Assembly: GCF_023101765.2 (NCBI RefSeq)
Contig: NC_064227.1
Location: forward strand, 6,767,592-6,831,591
From: Spodoptera frugiperda
Lineage: Eukaryota > Arthropoda > Insecta > Lepidoptera > Noctuidae
DNA: 64,000 nucleotides
Reading direction: 5' to 3'
Position 1 is the first letter of the stretch; every line of letters begins with the position of its first letter. Below the pieces are notes generated by a model, which saw only the letters and a list, made by a program, of their open reading frames with translations, searched no databases and was not told the origin of the DNA. Of this stretch, positions 1 to 11,715 are shown piece after piece. Made by a program: the position numbers and the translations under genes.

Positions 1-2736
1 AGTAAATGCCTTAAAAGGTCATCATAACACACTTAAAAAGCACGGCGCTCGGTTCCAGACGTTTTTTGTTATCGTTATAAAATATATCTTACGACATACT
101 AATTAAAGTTTAAATTGAAATGATAATTCAATTACTAGATTGGAGCAATGCATGTCCTTTACTCCTACACACAAAATTTTAAACATAATCACACTCAAAT
201 TCGAAATAAAAACCTTTAATATGATACAACTATTTTATACACTACTCCTAAGGATTATTCTTACATGCTGAAAGCATATCATGAATTCCTGGCACTTCTA
301 AACCACAAATCATAACGGCAAAACCACTGCAGACTGCAAAAACTAAGATGGAGTCTAACTTACTTGCAGCCGTACTTTCATCACAATCCCATTTGAGAAA
401 AACCTGCAGATTTTCTTACTTTAAAAAGGGATATTAAGACTTTTAGTAGTATTTTTATTTATTTCTTTCTTTTTAGTCGTGGTCGCCCCACTGCAGGGCA
501 ACGACCTCCCTTTTAGTAGTAAAACAAAAAAAATCTAAAAGGTCTCTTAATTTTTTGTAGTCCCTATTCAAAAGACGGTCTATCATGTGAGTTCTTACTT
601 GCAAACTGAATAAAGAATCAGCTGTTAATTTCTTCAATAACATTGCATAAAGTAACGCCTTTAAGAGGGTAGAGGTACACCAATGCAATGCCTCTATCAC
701 CTGCTTTTCATCAGCTATTTATAGAACCCGAGAACCATTACTCGGCAGTTGCATTCAGGACCATTGGACAAACGAGACAAAATCTACCTATTTCAACATG
801 TCAGGAAAACCCTAGCACTTTAAAACACACAAATCACAAGCTCATCTGCAGCAGAATGCAAAAACTGACACCGACCAAGATAAAACGACGAACAAAAGAA
901 CCAAAATCCACACTTTCAGCTTGAGTAAAACTTAGGTATTCATTTTTCACTTCTGCAATAGTAAACTAGTTAGGAAGCCTTTGCGACCCGTAGCTAAGTT
1001 AGTCGGGGGTCTTTGTAACATCTATCTAAATCGAATTATACGGTAGGACGGTCGTGCACCCTCGGGCTAAGCGGTGCGTGGGTTATGAGAAATTAGCGGG
1101 TAGATTTGGATAGGTAATTATTATTTTATAATACCTTTTATCACAGTCTAATTATATTCTGTGCCTATCGTTTGGTTTTCGACGATCAGGGGGTGAAGAC
1201 ATTGGCGTTGCCAGCATTTATGTTGGCTTCGGTGTTAAACCCAATCGCATTCCTCTTTTATTAGCTAATTCGTAGCGAAGCATACCACTTTACCAAGAAA
1301 TTTATGAACGAAGAAGAACAAATAATGAATAACAAATATTTTTAAAGTTTAACGGTTAATGACCGTTAAACTTTGATCGTTAGATATCCAATATTGGAGG
1401 TAGTTGTGAAAATATGCAGCAGAACCTCTTCTAATTCACAATTTTTATCTAGACAGATGGCCCATTTCTTTTAGTCTTTTTAAGTCCCCTTACTCCTCTA
1501 GAACCTATCTTATTCCCCATGTTCTGTCTTAGTCAGAAAGTTAGTTTTTTTTTCAAGTCCACATCCTGTTACTTGTACCAAAACCCAGCGGTGTTTGGAG
1601 CAACACTTGTGAAGCTATTTTCATTATATCTTCGGCAAGTGGTTACTGCGTTTCCACGTGTTTAGTCCGCCATGGTTTAGTTTAAAGTTAACTAATTTTA
1701 ATTAACCCCGGACTGTGGGTAGTTTTAGTTTTGTTTCGTAATTTACTTCTGTTGACTGTGTGGCTTTTTGAAGTTGTATGTTAAAATATGTAGCGAATGA
1801 TTGCTTCGTTGCGTTTGTGGGTTGAAACTAGAAACTAGAGAGGGTCTTTGTTCGATTCTGGGTCATGTAGTGTAATGGCAGGTTAAAATTTTTGTAAGTT
1901 ATTTAGACCAGGCATCTACAAAGGAAAATTCTTCAAATAAATGTCTTTCAATCTCAGTCTTTCTCTCAAAATGTCAAATATGTTTCTCAGTTAATCGAAA
2001 TGTCAAATAATTTTAATGCAATTCGCAGCTTCCAAAAACACAACTCCAATCTCCAAAAAAATCCTCACACCTTTAACTTCAATTTAAAAAACCAACATTG
2101 TCCTACAATTGTACCTCTCACACGTATAGCAAGATCTTGACAAGGACACGAACCTAGAACGCTCCGTATCTAACATCACAACGCCACACTCTGAATTAGA
2201 ATTGCTCCTGACAGTTTAAAAAAACGTGTGATCTTAGATTAAAGTAAAGTGTAAGAATTCTCTAGAGATTTAAGCTTGGTTGTAATTTTATTTGTTTGTT
2301 TCTGAGGCCTTACTTTTAAAACTTTGTCTTAAATGAAGGACTCTTCATCATGCTTACTAAATGGATAGAGGTTCATTAGAAGCACGATTTGTTATTATTG
2401 GTATTGCCATAATCCCCACGCTTGGAAGGCGGCTTGGGGATCGCTGTTTGGTCACGATATATTTTAGGCAATACTGCTGCCCATCGGCATAGTACGTATC
2501 CCGTGTTCATGTTTTTCCAGTACAACTATACAAAGTTACAAACGACTTTACTGAAGAAAGACGGTATTTCTCATATTTTTTATTATAATAATGATTTTGA
2601 ACATTTACCTAAGTGTTTTTTAAACCGATTTTCTTCAGTGAAAAGAGTTATTTCTTTTTGTAATTTTTATTTAAAAATATAATGTTTGAATGACACTTAA
2701 CTCTCAGAAAAAAACATGGCAGGTGATACAAAAAAT
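1..2736. other. AT-rich stretch without a supported gene
   Basis: All reading frames are broken by frequent stops. The longest open frames (75-86 codons) have no recognisable motif and no coding-like codon bias. I see no RNA gene and no clear repeat here. Confidence 0.6.
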
Positions 2737-2919
2737 AGGCGGTATAAACACCCCGATCCGGAGCCGCGGACAACACAAAAGGTTACCGGGGCTCCGCTTC
2801 AAAGCAGGAAAAGGAACGGGGTGGTTTTTAGTCAGTAAGAGTTTGACACACCCTCCCGCCTCAACCAAGGCGGGAGAAGTCTTTGGATAATTTTCCCCCC
2901 TCAAAGGCGGTATAAACAC
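2737..2919 (+). repeat. Family A SINE-like element with 15-bp target duplication
   Basis: The body (2752-2904) carries the family A core: the block around GTCAGTAAGAGT, then TGACAC, then a C-rich hairpin with GGCGGGAGAAGTC, ending in CCCCCCTCAA. The same 15 bases (AGGCGGTATAAACAC) stand at 2737-2751 and 2905-2919, a perfect target-site duplication. The copy is 5'-truncated. Such duplications are the mark of target-primed reverse transcription by LINE machinery. Confidence 0.93.
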
Positions 2920-3185
2920 AAAACCAAATAAATCAATCAATAGAAAGCCATTATTTCTGATGCAAAACACGTTTATATGGTCTTAAAACGTCTGACGTCC
3001 ACTCTTTGGACATGAAAGTGCAATTCTAGAGCAGTTCGGTGTATTTACCGGGAGGATAGCCGTTGTGCGGAGGTTTTTCCTCTATAAACATTGACCGGGT
3101 CTTCGTAGGGTGCGGTTCAAGGTACAAGCGAGAAGCAGGTTCATAGGTGTGATGGGAAAAATAGAAACTTTACATGTGATGGGAA

Positions 3186-3229
3186 ATTTTTATCAAATCC
3201 CGTGACTATTCACAGGATTTGATAAAAAT
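3186..3229. repeat. Short near-perfect hairpin
   Basis: The left arm 3186-3200 (ATTTTTATCAAATCC) is the exact complement of 3215-3229. After one mismatched pair, GTGA and TCAC also pair, leaving a four-base loop. The stem is about 20 pairs. I see no flanking gene and no second copy. Confidence 0.7.
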
Positions 3230-3365
3230 ATTGGTGCATTAAAATAGAGGTCTTTGCATATTATATGAGTATTACGTCGTCGTATCAAAAGTCCAGTAAT
3301 ACTTTGGTATGGGTATTATAAATTGATACAATGTGGTAAAAACAACCTTGCAGATTATTGGAATT

Positions 3366-3479
3366 CCAACTCGAAGCAGGAGTAAGAACGGGTTGGTTTT
3401 CAAGCAGTAAGTATCTAACACTTCCTGAAGCCTCACCCAAGGCTGAAAGAGTCATTTGAAGATTTTCCCCATCAAAAAA
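3366..3479 (+). repeat. Degenerate family A SINE-like fragment
   Basis: The order of blocks matches family A (CTCGAAGCAGGAGTAAG, then GTAAG, then CCTCACCCAAGGC, then GATTTTCCCC) with many substitutions. It is an old, 5'-truncated copy. Confidence 0.75.
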
Positions 3480-3959
3480 GTAGTCAAAAAATAATGTGTA
3501 ACATTGTGTAAACATTGACAAGATTTCCCAGTGCTGATACCAACATACATCAAAAGACTAACAAGAAATATATCCCCGCTTACTCCTCTAACTTAACTGA
3601 ACCTGCCATTGTATTAGAAAAGGGGGGGAGATGGTATATAAAAAAAAAAAACGGAAGCCCCCAACGGTAAGAGGAATACAAATCGAAGTATCGGATTCTG
3701 TTATTTTTAACATAAAATCCTTCTCAGGCCGTAAGGTGAAACTCTATTGAATAAGGGAAATCATTTATTTTTATGTTATTTTTACGAGGGCCCCCCTATT
3801 ATATTGTTTTGTCGCAATAACAAGAGCCGCTGTTGTCTCTTCAATTTTATGTTACTACCTACAAGTAACGTATGAGTTTTTGGTTATTCATTTTCATTGC
3901 ACAATTTTATTTTCTCATGGGGTTTCCTCACTTGGTTCTTTAAGTTTCCTCCATTGTAA

Positions 3960-4205
3960 AATGCTGCGCAGCCAGCTGCCGCGCAACGTGTAGCGAGTTC
4001 GATTCACGCACAGAGAGACTATTTGTGTGACAAGAAAAGAGCATAGTCCTTTTTAAAAGGCTGGCAACGCACCTGTGACTCCTTTAGTGTGACCATCAGG
4101 TGACTCGTCTGCTCATTTGCCACCTATTCCATAAAAAAACCCACAATTTGTTGTTTCGGGTCTTGGTGTGACATGTATGTGAACTTGTATGTTTGTAAAC
4201 CACGA
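3960..4205 (+). repeat. Family C tRNA-derived SINE, split by an insertion
   Basis: The head (3960-4031) holds a tRNA-like segment with a pol III B box, GAGTTCGATTC at 3995-4005. The tail (4141-4205) matches the inverse of the family C copy at 37629-37798 (TTTCGGGTCT, then GTATGTGAACTTGTATG). Between them lies a family E fragment, 4032-4140. Head and tail read in the same direction and join naturally in the family consensus. Confidence 0.75.
4032..4140 (+). repeat. Family E repeat fragment inserted in the SINE
   Basis: It has the family E 3' part: AAGGCTGGCAACGCACC, then CATCAGGTGACTCGTCTGCTC, then CCTATTCCATAAAAAAA. Other copies are at 27812, 33412 and 63138. Confidence 0.75.
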
Positions 4206-5103
4206 TACCGAAGAATATCCTAGTGTGGGGCAACGCAAAATATTATACATACATTAAGAATTTAATAGAACATACCTAATCATCCTGAATATATACAATA
4301 ACGAACAAAGGCGTCCTATTTTAAAAAATATTTGAAAAGCAAGAGTTCAGTAATTAAATTTCACAAAGCAATGATAATATTGGACAAACTTTTATGATCT
4401 AATTACCTAACTACCCTACTTTACAAACTAACTAACGTTCAAATTTCAAGGAAACTTTGTCTAAATAAAAACGTTTACCCGTACCCTACATTGCGCTGGA
4501 TGTTTTTAGTTATTCTCTAGTATTATTTCTATGTTCTCTAAAATTAAAATAACAGATAATAATTTTCTAATAGTTCATATTCATACCTACATTTTAAGTG
4601 CCACAGTCGAATAAGACGACAAATATTACTTTTTAAAATAAAATTAAAGGCTGTTGTCTAAGGGTGATTTCAAACTTAGCTATACTAAGTAATTTTAAGT
4701 TTAAGTTTTCTCACCATATGCTAGTAGCGGTAAACAAAGTTTTTACATAGGATTACACACAAATCACTCAGTTTATTTTTTCCTTAGCAATCAAACCCTT
4801 TTTCTCAATAACATAGGCGTGGTTGTCCGCCGGACGGCGGTCAGCCGGTTTATTACCGTGTCGGGACCGGCTTACATACGGTATTAGGCAAGTAATTCTA
4901 TCGGTTTTCCAGACCACTTGATGTGGGGTAGGAACGTGCTAAAATTTGTAGTTTTCCTAACCTTTTGTTCGTTTAGTTATTTGTAAATGAATGCTCGTTT
5001 CATGTTGAGGGTTGAAATGGTGGGATTTGTTCTCTTTTGCTGTTCGTTATATGCTTAACTTAACTATATGCTATGATGAATATTATTCTACACATCATTA
5101 TGC

Positions 5104-5280
5104 AAGTGCCCACTGCTGAGCAAAGGCCTCTTCTCACACGGAGAAGGCATGAGTATTAATCACCACACTTGCTCAAGGAAATTATAAGTCCAAGTTTTCT
5201 CAAGTTTATTTTACGTAATTTGAAATTATAAGTTCATGTTGCCTTCCTCACGATGTTTTCATTCACCGTACGTCATTGTC
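5104..5280 (-). repeat. Family D SINE, 3' part
   Basis: On the minus strand it reads the family D tail: ATTAATACTCATGCC, then CTTCTCCGTGTGAGAAG, then GGCCTTTGCTCAGCAGT. The direct relatives are at 5809-5975, 20286 and 31915. The tRNA-like head is missing. Confidence 0.8.
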
Positions 5281-5484
5281 TAAATAATCTTTAAAAAGTA
5301 CACTATAGTATTAGCATACGAGAATACTGTATACCTAATTACTAGGTATAATTAACTAATAATAAACTAATTATTATAATAATTAGCAATGCAATCAATC
5401 AGAAATGCAATTAATACGGAGTTGGGTTTCGTAATCGCGATATCACAATTAGTGGCTGCCGGGAGCTTCCAATGCATAACATGA

Positions 5485-5975
5485 TGTGATTACCGGAGGG
5501 TTAAGACGCCTGCTTCTCAGTAATGAGGAAGCGGGTTCGAAACCTAGCAACGGCAAAGGTACAATGTGACTTATTCGGGGGTATATGTACTTTTTAGAAA
5601 AACAAAAAACAAAAAGTGTTTCTCCAGTGTCGTGAGTGCGTTTAAAACATACAACAAAACAAAACATAATACAAACATACACACGACACCCAGACCCGAG
5701 ACAATAATTTGTGGACGAAGAGTTCAAACATCGTGCGGGAATCTAACCCGCTACACGTTACGCGGCTGCCAGCAGCCCAGTCACCACGCCAACCATGCAG
5801 TCAAAAAACACTACTGACGAACGGTGAAGGAAAACATCAATTATAAGTTTGAAATCACCAACCCGCATTAAGCAAGCATGGTGATTAATGCTCAAACCTC
5901 CGTGCGAAAAGAGGCCTTTGGTCAGCAGTGGCCACCTATAGGCAGTTGGTGTGTGATGTGATTATCTTCAATAGA
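5485..5975 (+). repeat. Family D tRNA-derived SINE, split by another SINE
   Basis: The head (5485-5600) contains a tRNA-like stretch with the B-box sequence GGGTTCGAAACC and then GGTACAATGTGACTT. The tail (5809-5975) resumes with GACGAACGGTGAAGGAAAAC and ends CAGTGGCCACCTATAGGC. The intact copy at 31915 shows that these halves belong together; the gap is a family C SINE in reverse orientation. Confidence 0.82.
5601..5808 (-). repeat. Family C tRNA-derived SINE nested in a family D SINE
   Basis: On the minus strand it starts with a tRNA-like head (A-box-like TGGTTGGCGTGG, B-box-like GGTTAGATTCC) and continues with the family C body (CTCGGGTCTGGGTGTCGTGTG). The eight bases CAAAAAAC are present near both ends (5603-5610 and 5802-5809), a possible target duplication, though low complexity. 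Confidence 0.78.
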
Positions 5976-6796
5976 GATGAAGACAAAGAAAACTGAAGGA
6001 TGATAATGAATAAATCCTTCTTCATCATTATCAACTACGAGACTTCCATTGCTGAACATAAGTCTGCCCCAATTATTTCCAGATCAGCCACGATCAAATA
6101 CTTACCTGACTAACTTAGTAATACTACAGCTAAGGCTTAAGTCTTAATTGTAAGCTTTACAACGTGGGTTTCGAAGCTGCTCTCACCTGAAATAAGGAAA
6201 AGGAATATTAATAATAGGAACGTAGGTATAATAATATTGAATAGTTTAACTAATAAATAATACGAAAATCTTAAAATATTTCTTCACATAAATAAACTAC
6301 CTACTTCTATTTATTTATTTAAACATTGTCCTCAATTGCACATATAACTAACTGTCTCATAAAAAGAAATAGCCATACATAAAATTAAGTCAAATTAATC
6401 GAAAAAACCAAGAAAACTCGACAACCTACTAAACTACCAACTCTAAATTACAATATAAATAAAAATCAAATTAATTAATACCATAAAATTACCATGCCAT
6501 TACAATTATCGTTATAGCTAGATTCAATCTAAGACAAAAACTTAAAGAAAAACGGCGCCAGTAACACAAAAAAGGAATTTAATAACAAAAACACAATTTA
6601 AAGAAACTAATTTGTAGAAATCTAATCAAAACTGGCATTACGGCACGCCCTCTAACGGACATGGGATAAAACCCGCCCATTGTGCCACAAAATATAAGCG
6701 ATAGCGTTTTTATAAATATGTACACGTCATATTTTGAACTGCTACTGTGGTCAGTTTTCACAGGTGCTATAATAGACATATATACATACATATCGT
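5976..6796. other. AT-rich stretch without a supported gene
   Basis: No convincing coding frame or RNA gene was seen. A short piece near 6045-6075 (CCATTGCTGAACATAAG) resembles the end of a family D-type SINE in reverse. Confidence 0.5.
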
Positions 6797-6890
6797 CACG
6801 CCTTTAATCCCCGAAGGGGTAGGCAGAGGTGCAGATTATGGCACGTAATGCCACTATACAATGTACACCCACTTTTCACAATTTATTTTG
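6797..6890 (-). repeat. Family B SINE, 3' fragment
   Basis: It matches the end of the full family B copy at 52098-52371: CCCCGAAGGGGTAGGCAGAG, then GGCACGTAATGCC, then CTATACAATGTACACCCAC. The tRNA-like head is missing. Confidence 0.85.
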
Positions 6891-6971
6891 TAATTTATTT
6901 ATAGACTAGTTTTAAAATTGAATCACGAGTCTCTAATTTAAATAAATAATAACATAGTAAACTAGACATGA

Positions 6972-7215
6972 AGAACGTAGAGGAGCTACGCTTCGTGCTA
7001 GGTAATGGCTGGTTCGACCGGAGTGATACCATGACCTCACATAAAACCGACGACGTGAAACAACGCTTGCGTTATGTATGACCTAATTACATCCTCCCCA
7101 AACTCCTGAAGTGCCTAAATTCCTAATCCTCAAGGTGCCCAATGCGCGGAACCGATTGCTTACCATCAAGTGATCCGTCTGTTCGATTACCGTCCTATCC
7201 TACACAAAACAAAAC
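6972..7215 (+). repeat. Family E dispersed repeat
   Basis: The block order is GCTTCGTGC, GGTTCGACCGGAGTGATACC, GACGTGAAACAACGCTTGCG, a region of short CCTAAATTCC-like words, then CATCAAGTGATCCGTCTG. Near-complete copies are at 27812, 54812 (reverse) and 63138. The class of this repeat is not clear to me; no tRNA-like box or terminal inverted repeat was seen. Confidence 0.82.
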
Positions 7216-7519
7216 CTACTGTTTTTAAAGATTAGTTTTTATTAGACAGGATGCACATTTCCAATAAAAAAAACCTACAAACAACCAAAGAAATTAAACG
7301 CCAAACCTCACAACTTAAGGCAAACAGAATTTACTCTAGCATAAAATATGAACGAAAAACTCTACCCCTGGCAATTACAAGATATGTGAACCATTATATA
7401 TAGATTAAAGTTTATTCTGTATACAAAAAGATTGTTTCTTTAGATAAACATGATATTAATGCTGACACCTTTGTAAAAAAAGGGATTAACTACAAGAAAT
7501 TAACACATTTTTTAAGGTA

Positions 7520-7650
7520 ACTATAAGCCAGTAAAAGTGCAGACGGATCACCGGTAAGCGATCGGCGCCGCCCATGGACACCTGAAACACCACTGGTGTT
7601 ATGGTTAAGTAGGTAGGTACGCTGCCGGTCTTTTGGGAGTTAGGAATTAT
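7520..7650 (-). repeat. Family E dispersed repeat, 3' fragment
   Basis: On the plus strand it reads GCAGACGGATCACC, then GGCGCCGCCCATGGACACC, then GAAACACCACTGGTG and GCCGGTCTTTTGGG, the inverse of the family E end. Confidence 0.8.
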
Positions 7651-8038
7651 GACCTGATTCCAACAGATTTAGTTTTGAATATTATTTTTCTATTTTACTA
7701 ACATTTTCTTTTCTAAGTTAATCAATAACCATTTTGTAGCTTCCCAATTCAACTGCTCTATTTAACTCATAATTATTTTGTTTACTGCCAAAATTGCATT
7801 ATAACATGTTCAGTAATTTAGGAGGCATTCAAAACCATATAATATGTTGCTCGTTTTTCCATACAATATCTACATTTAGGTGAAAGACATGTAGGCATAC
7901 ATTTGTTTTATTTTTTATTTAAAAGTTTATATTTGTCCAATGGAAACCAATAACTTTGAAAAAATAAATAAAGGATCGATATAAAAGAAGTCCCTTTTTA
8001 CATCGCAAACTAGTGACGTCATAGTGCAGTATCCTCTG

Positions 8039-8158
8039 GTGCCTTAGTACGAATTTGTTTTAACGACATCGAAAAGCACGCTTTAATTGGCTGGTACATT
8101 GGAACAGGCCAATCAGAGCGCCGAACGCATTACGTAAAACAAACTCATACTAAACCCT
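8039..8158. repeat. Degenerate copy of the CCCTTAGTATGA MITE
   Basis: The left end (CCTTAGTACGAATTTGTTTT) and the right end (AAAACAAACTCATACTAAA) are inverted relatives of each other and of the well-preserved element at 13100-13244. Both share the GCCAATCAGAGCGCCGAACG block. Confidence 0.7.
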
Positions 8159-8291
8159 CTATTTTGCGCATGCTATTGAAAACAACTGTCACTTGTTTGG
8201 AAACAAGGACTTCGTTGTCTGTACATCGTCTGTCGCATGCGGAATATAATTACAGTTTGTTTATGGCTAATTAAATGTCCTGTGAGACATC

Positions 8292-8462
8292 TTACTAATA
8301 TTAAAAATGCTAAAGTTTGTGTTTGTCTGTATGTTTGTTACTCAATCACGTCAAAACGGCTTAAGGGATCGAAGTGAAACTTTTAACACGGGTAGATTAT
8401 GGTCTGGAATAACCTATAGGCTACTTTGTATCACTACGGGAGCGCAAGCAAAACCGCTGACA
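8292..8462 (+). repeat. Probable LINE-type dispersed repeat end
   Basis: The words AATATTAAAAATGC, AAGTTTGTGTTTGTCTGTATG, AAAACGGC, GAAGTGAAACTTTTAACACG and AACCTATAGGCTACTTTGTATC follow the order of a repeat end found throughout insect genomes. I recognise the pattern from general knowledge of moth sequence, and cannot say which LINE clade it belongs to. Confidence 0.55.
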
Positions 8463-8817
8463 GAAGCAAGTTCAAGATAAACAAAAAATCTAATCTACGG
8501 AACCAGTCATAGTTTGCATTTCTAGCCAAATTTTTGCTTTAAAACCCAAATCTTGTGTAAGACTATGCTGCCTGTCATACCAGGATACATAATAGAGACA
8601 GTAAAATGCTCAATACCCACACGCGAGCATGGCGTAATAGCTGTGTTTCCCATTATTAACTCACTTTGATGACCAGAAGCCCAGTGGGACATTAAGCCAT
8701 TAAAACATACAGGTTTTGAAATACATACGTACATTTGTAAAAGGTTAAAAGTTAAAATGGCGTCAGCTGTGTGGTTACCGTTATTGTCTTAAGACTTGAA
8801 TAAGTCAGGAACAGAGA

Positions 8818-8925
8818 CCCAGCAGCAGTAGGATTTTAGTCAGTAAGAGTCTGACACTCCCTTTCGCCTCACCCAAGGCGGGAGAAATCATTGGATTATT
8901 TCCCCTCCCTCAAAAAATCACCCTG
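8818..8925 (+). repeat. Family A SINE-like fragment
   Basis: It contains TTTTAGTCAGTAAGAGTCTG, then CGCCTCACCCAAGGCGGGAG and a CCCCTCCCTCAAAAAA end. It is 5'-truncated. Confidence 0.9.
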
Positions 8926-9638
8926 ATAAACCAAAATTCAGTAAAAACTAGCACTAAAGAATATATACCAATATTTTTTTTTGCATAAAAGTGTTAAACT
9001 ACTGATGTCAATACTGTTATCAATATTTCATTTCATTAACCATCCATTCGTTTTTTTTTTTGCATAAAAGTGACCAACTGCTAAAGTTAATATAAGTTAT
9101 CAATATTTAGAGCAACAATCCATCGTTTCAAGAAAAAAAAACGTAAGAAATTTCTAGAACGACAAAAAACAACTTATGTGATCGTACCACAGATAATATC
9201 AAAAACACCTACCAACAAAATTAGGTCTACCCACATCTCACGTGTCAAAATTAGCACACAACATACCTAAAGCTACAAAGGTCAAAAATGTTATTAGATA
9301 ATTACATTTTTTTATTACACCACCATGTCTAACATCTTTATTTAGATAGAACAAAAAAAATTAATCGAAAACTAACCTATTTGGATTTTTTGTTTTATAC
9401 TAATTATAATTTTAGATACATATGACTTCCGCTACACAAAATGTATGGATAAACAAAAACATTATGATTATGGTTTGAAAAAAGTGGCTAGCTCCCGGTC
9501 TAATGGCATCGTCAGGCTTTTGAATTAGTCTCGGAGACCGCATCGAGTTATTAACGTACATTTGGATTTGAAGGAATATATTAAGGGGATCTGTTTATGG
9601 AATATGAACTAAGTTATAGTAACTACGAGTAAATAACA

Positions 9639-9760
9639 CCGAAGGAGTAGGCAGAGGTGCACATTAAGGCACGTAATGCCGCTATACAATGTACACCCAC
9701 TTTTCACCATTAGTGTTATAAGTCCCGTGTAATAGGGGGTGAGCCTATTGCGAAAAAATG
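9639..9760 (-). repeat. Family B SINE, 3' part
   Basis: It matches the family B tail through GGCACGTAATGCCGCTATAC to TAATAGGGGGTGAGCC, the same stretch as in the full copy at 52098. The tRNA-like head is missing. Confidence 0.86.
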
Positions 9761-11080
9761 GGTAAATGAATAGAAAAAATACACAATTAGTGCCCACGTA
9801 CGTTGACTAAATCATAATGAATAAACACCAATCATTACGCAAAAACTGTACTGTAGAAAACAGCGTTTGTCAAACAAAACAAATCTGCAACACGTCCAGT
9901 CCTTTCTGCGTCAGTTTTAAATAGACAGAAAAGGACCCTCTATGCTGTTTTCTCGAAAAAAAGAAAAGCCCTGCCGCTGCAAATACTAAAAAACTATCGC
10001 AGAGCGTCCGCTTTTGACACATTTCAACCAGAATAACGGACGTCGGATTTTTATTCCCCATTCGAAACAAAGATGCAACTAGCTGGCTTATGCATAACGC
10101 CGTCCAAAACGTACTTATACATTTTTCACGGTATCCGTCACCGTGAATGAGTAATTTGTTCGTACCAAGTTATTATTTGGACACCTCATGTGTTTTTCCC
10201 ACAATTTGTACCCTATTTAAGTAATATCTACTTACGTTTTTATTTACTTAATAATAGGTTTTGAGACAATGTGTTAAGAATGCTTTTTGATTGCCACGTT
10301 GTTTATTTGAGAGCAAAAACTGTATCTTTTGAATGACAATGATAGATATGCTTGGTTCTTTGTTTCCTTTTAGGGTTGCGTTAGGTAGATGTATGAACTT
10401 CACATACCGTATAGGAAGACCTCTTATGACTTAATTTAAACCACATATTTGTCGTCATCTTGGCTGACGATATATACGAAAAATTTGCGAAATAGGCCCA
10501 GTCTCTTTGAGCACATTTGATCACTCTTCACAAATACGGCATTATGATAGCCGCGCCACATGTCTGTAACATTCTTAGACAACCTATAACATTACAGCCC
10601 TTCTGTGATCAAGGAACATGAAGCTGATTTCACAGAATGTTATAATTGATTAATTTCATTATTTATTTTGTTAGAAAATTTCAATTTTTTTTCGGTTTTC
10701 GTTGAAATATTTAGTTGTATTATACTTCTGTGGACGAGTACTACTTATAGTTTCATTTAAATCATATGAGTGATCTCCATACTGTATTTTACTGAGTTAG
10801 TTCTAATAATAGGAAATGTTGGACCTTTGTGAGAGTAGAGGGGAAATGGTTTGATATTCTAACGAATAAACTCGTGTCGTACAGTTTCAAATGGTGGCCG
10901 GAATCCGTCAGAAAGTTGAAATAGAATGTCAGAACTCACATTTGGGTCCTACGTTCAGTAGTTCCGTGTTTTTGTTCAGTATTTCTGTTGCATTGATCCT
11001 GTTTCAATTGAAATTAAATATCGATAGGTTATACGTAGCTAATAACTATCGTGAGACATACTAAATTAGGTAAAAATCAC
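9761..11080. other. Stretch without a supported gene
   Basis: Open frames here (up to 66 codons) show no family motif. I see no repeat with a second copy in the window and no RNA gene. Confidence 0.5.
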
Positions 11081-11226
11081 GGTTTACTCACGTACATTAA
11101 TGGAGAAAAGCCTATTGAGGCTTCTGCGCGATGTCATCGCGCCTGCACAAGCTGCTCAAGATGAAGAGTCCCGACTGTTACTCCAAACTAGTAGAGCCTT
11201 TCTCCATTAATGTACGTGACTAAACC
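11081..11226. repeat. Foldback repeat with 33-base inverted ends
   Basis: The left end (GGTTTACTCACGTACATTAA) is repeated in inverse at the right end (TTAATGTACGTGACTAAACC). Between them is GCTGCTCAAGATGAAGAGTC. A one-ended relative lies at 61197-61318, so this copy carries the end sequence twice, in opposite orientation. Confidence 0.8.
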
Positions 11227-11495
11227 TTGCTAAAGTTATTGTAAAGCACAATAACTATTGCTGCAATTTCTTCTGACCTATACTAATACATAAAGCGGAT
11301 AAGTGTTTGAACGCACTTAGTTAATTGGTGTGTACGGAACTATTTGTATTTAACGTAAGTTTTTTTGTTTAAAATCAATGTTAGTCAATCTAAGACTAAT
11401 GAGTGTACATTAGGATGGTATTATGGTAATCTAGCGTGTTTTTGTAATACATCATCCTAAGTGATATTAATGAGAAATACCTAGGTAGTCTTAAA

Positions 11496-11638
11496 CGGAG
11501 CTGCGGACTACCTAGCGGGCTTCGGCTCGGAGAGCAGGAGTATTAACGGGGTGATTTTAGTCAGAAAGAGACTAAGTTTCCCTCTCGCCTCACCCAAGGC
11601 GGGAGTAGTCATTGGATGATTTCCCCGCCCTGAAAAAA
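11496..11638 (+). repeat. Family A SINE-like element
   Basis: It begins CGGAGCTGCGGACTACC, then carries TTTTAGTCAGAAAGAG and GCCTCACCCAAGGCGGGAG. Directly behind it, 11640-11715 looks like a piece of family E (repeated GGGATT words and GGGCCTCC). Confidence 0.88.
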
Positions 11639-11715
11639 GAGCTTAGGGATTTTAGGATTGAAGGTTTGGGATTAGGGATTGGGGATTGTGAAATGGAAGA
11701 AATGGGCCTCCTCCT

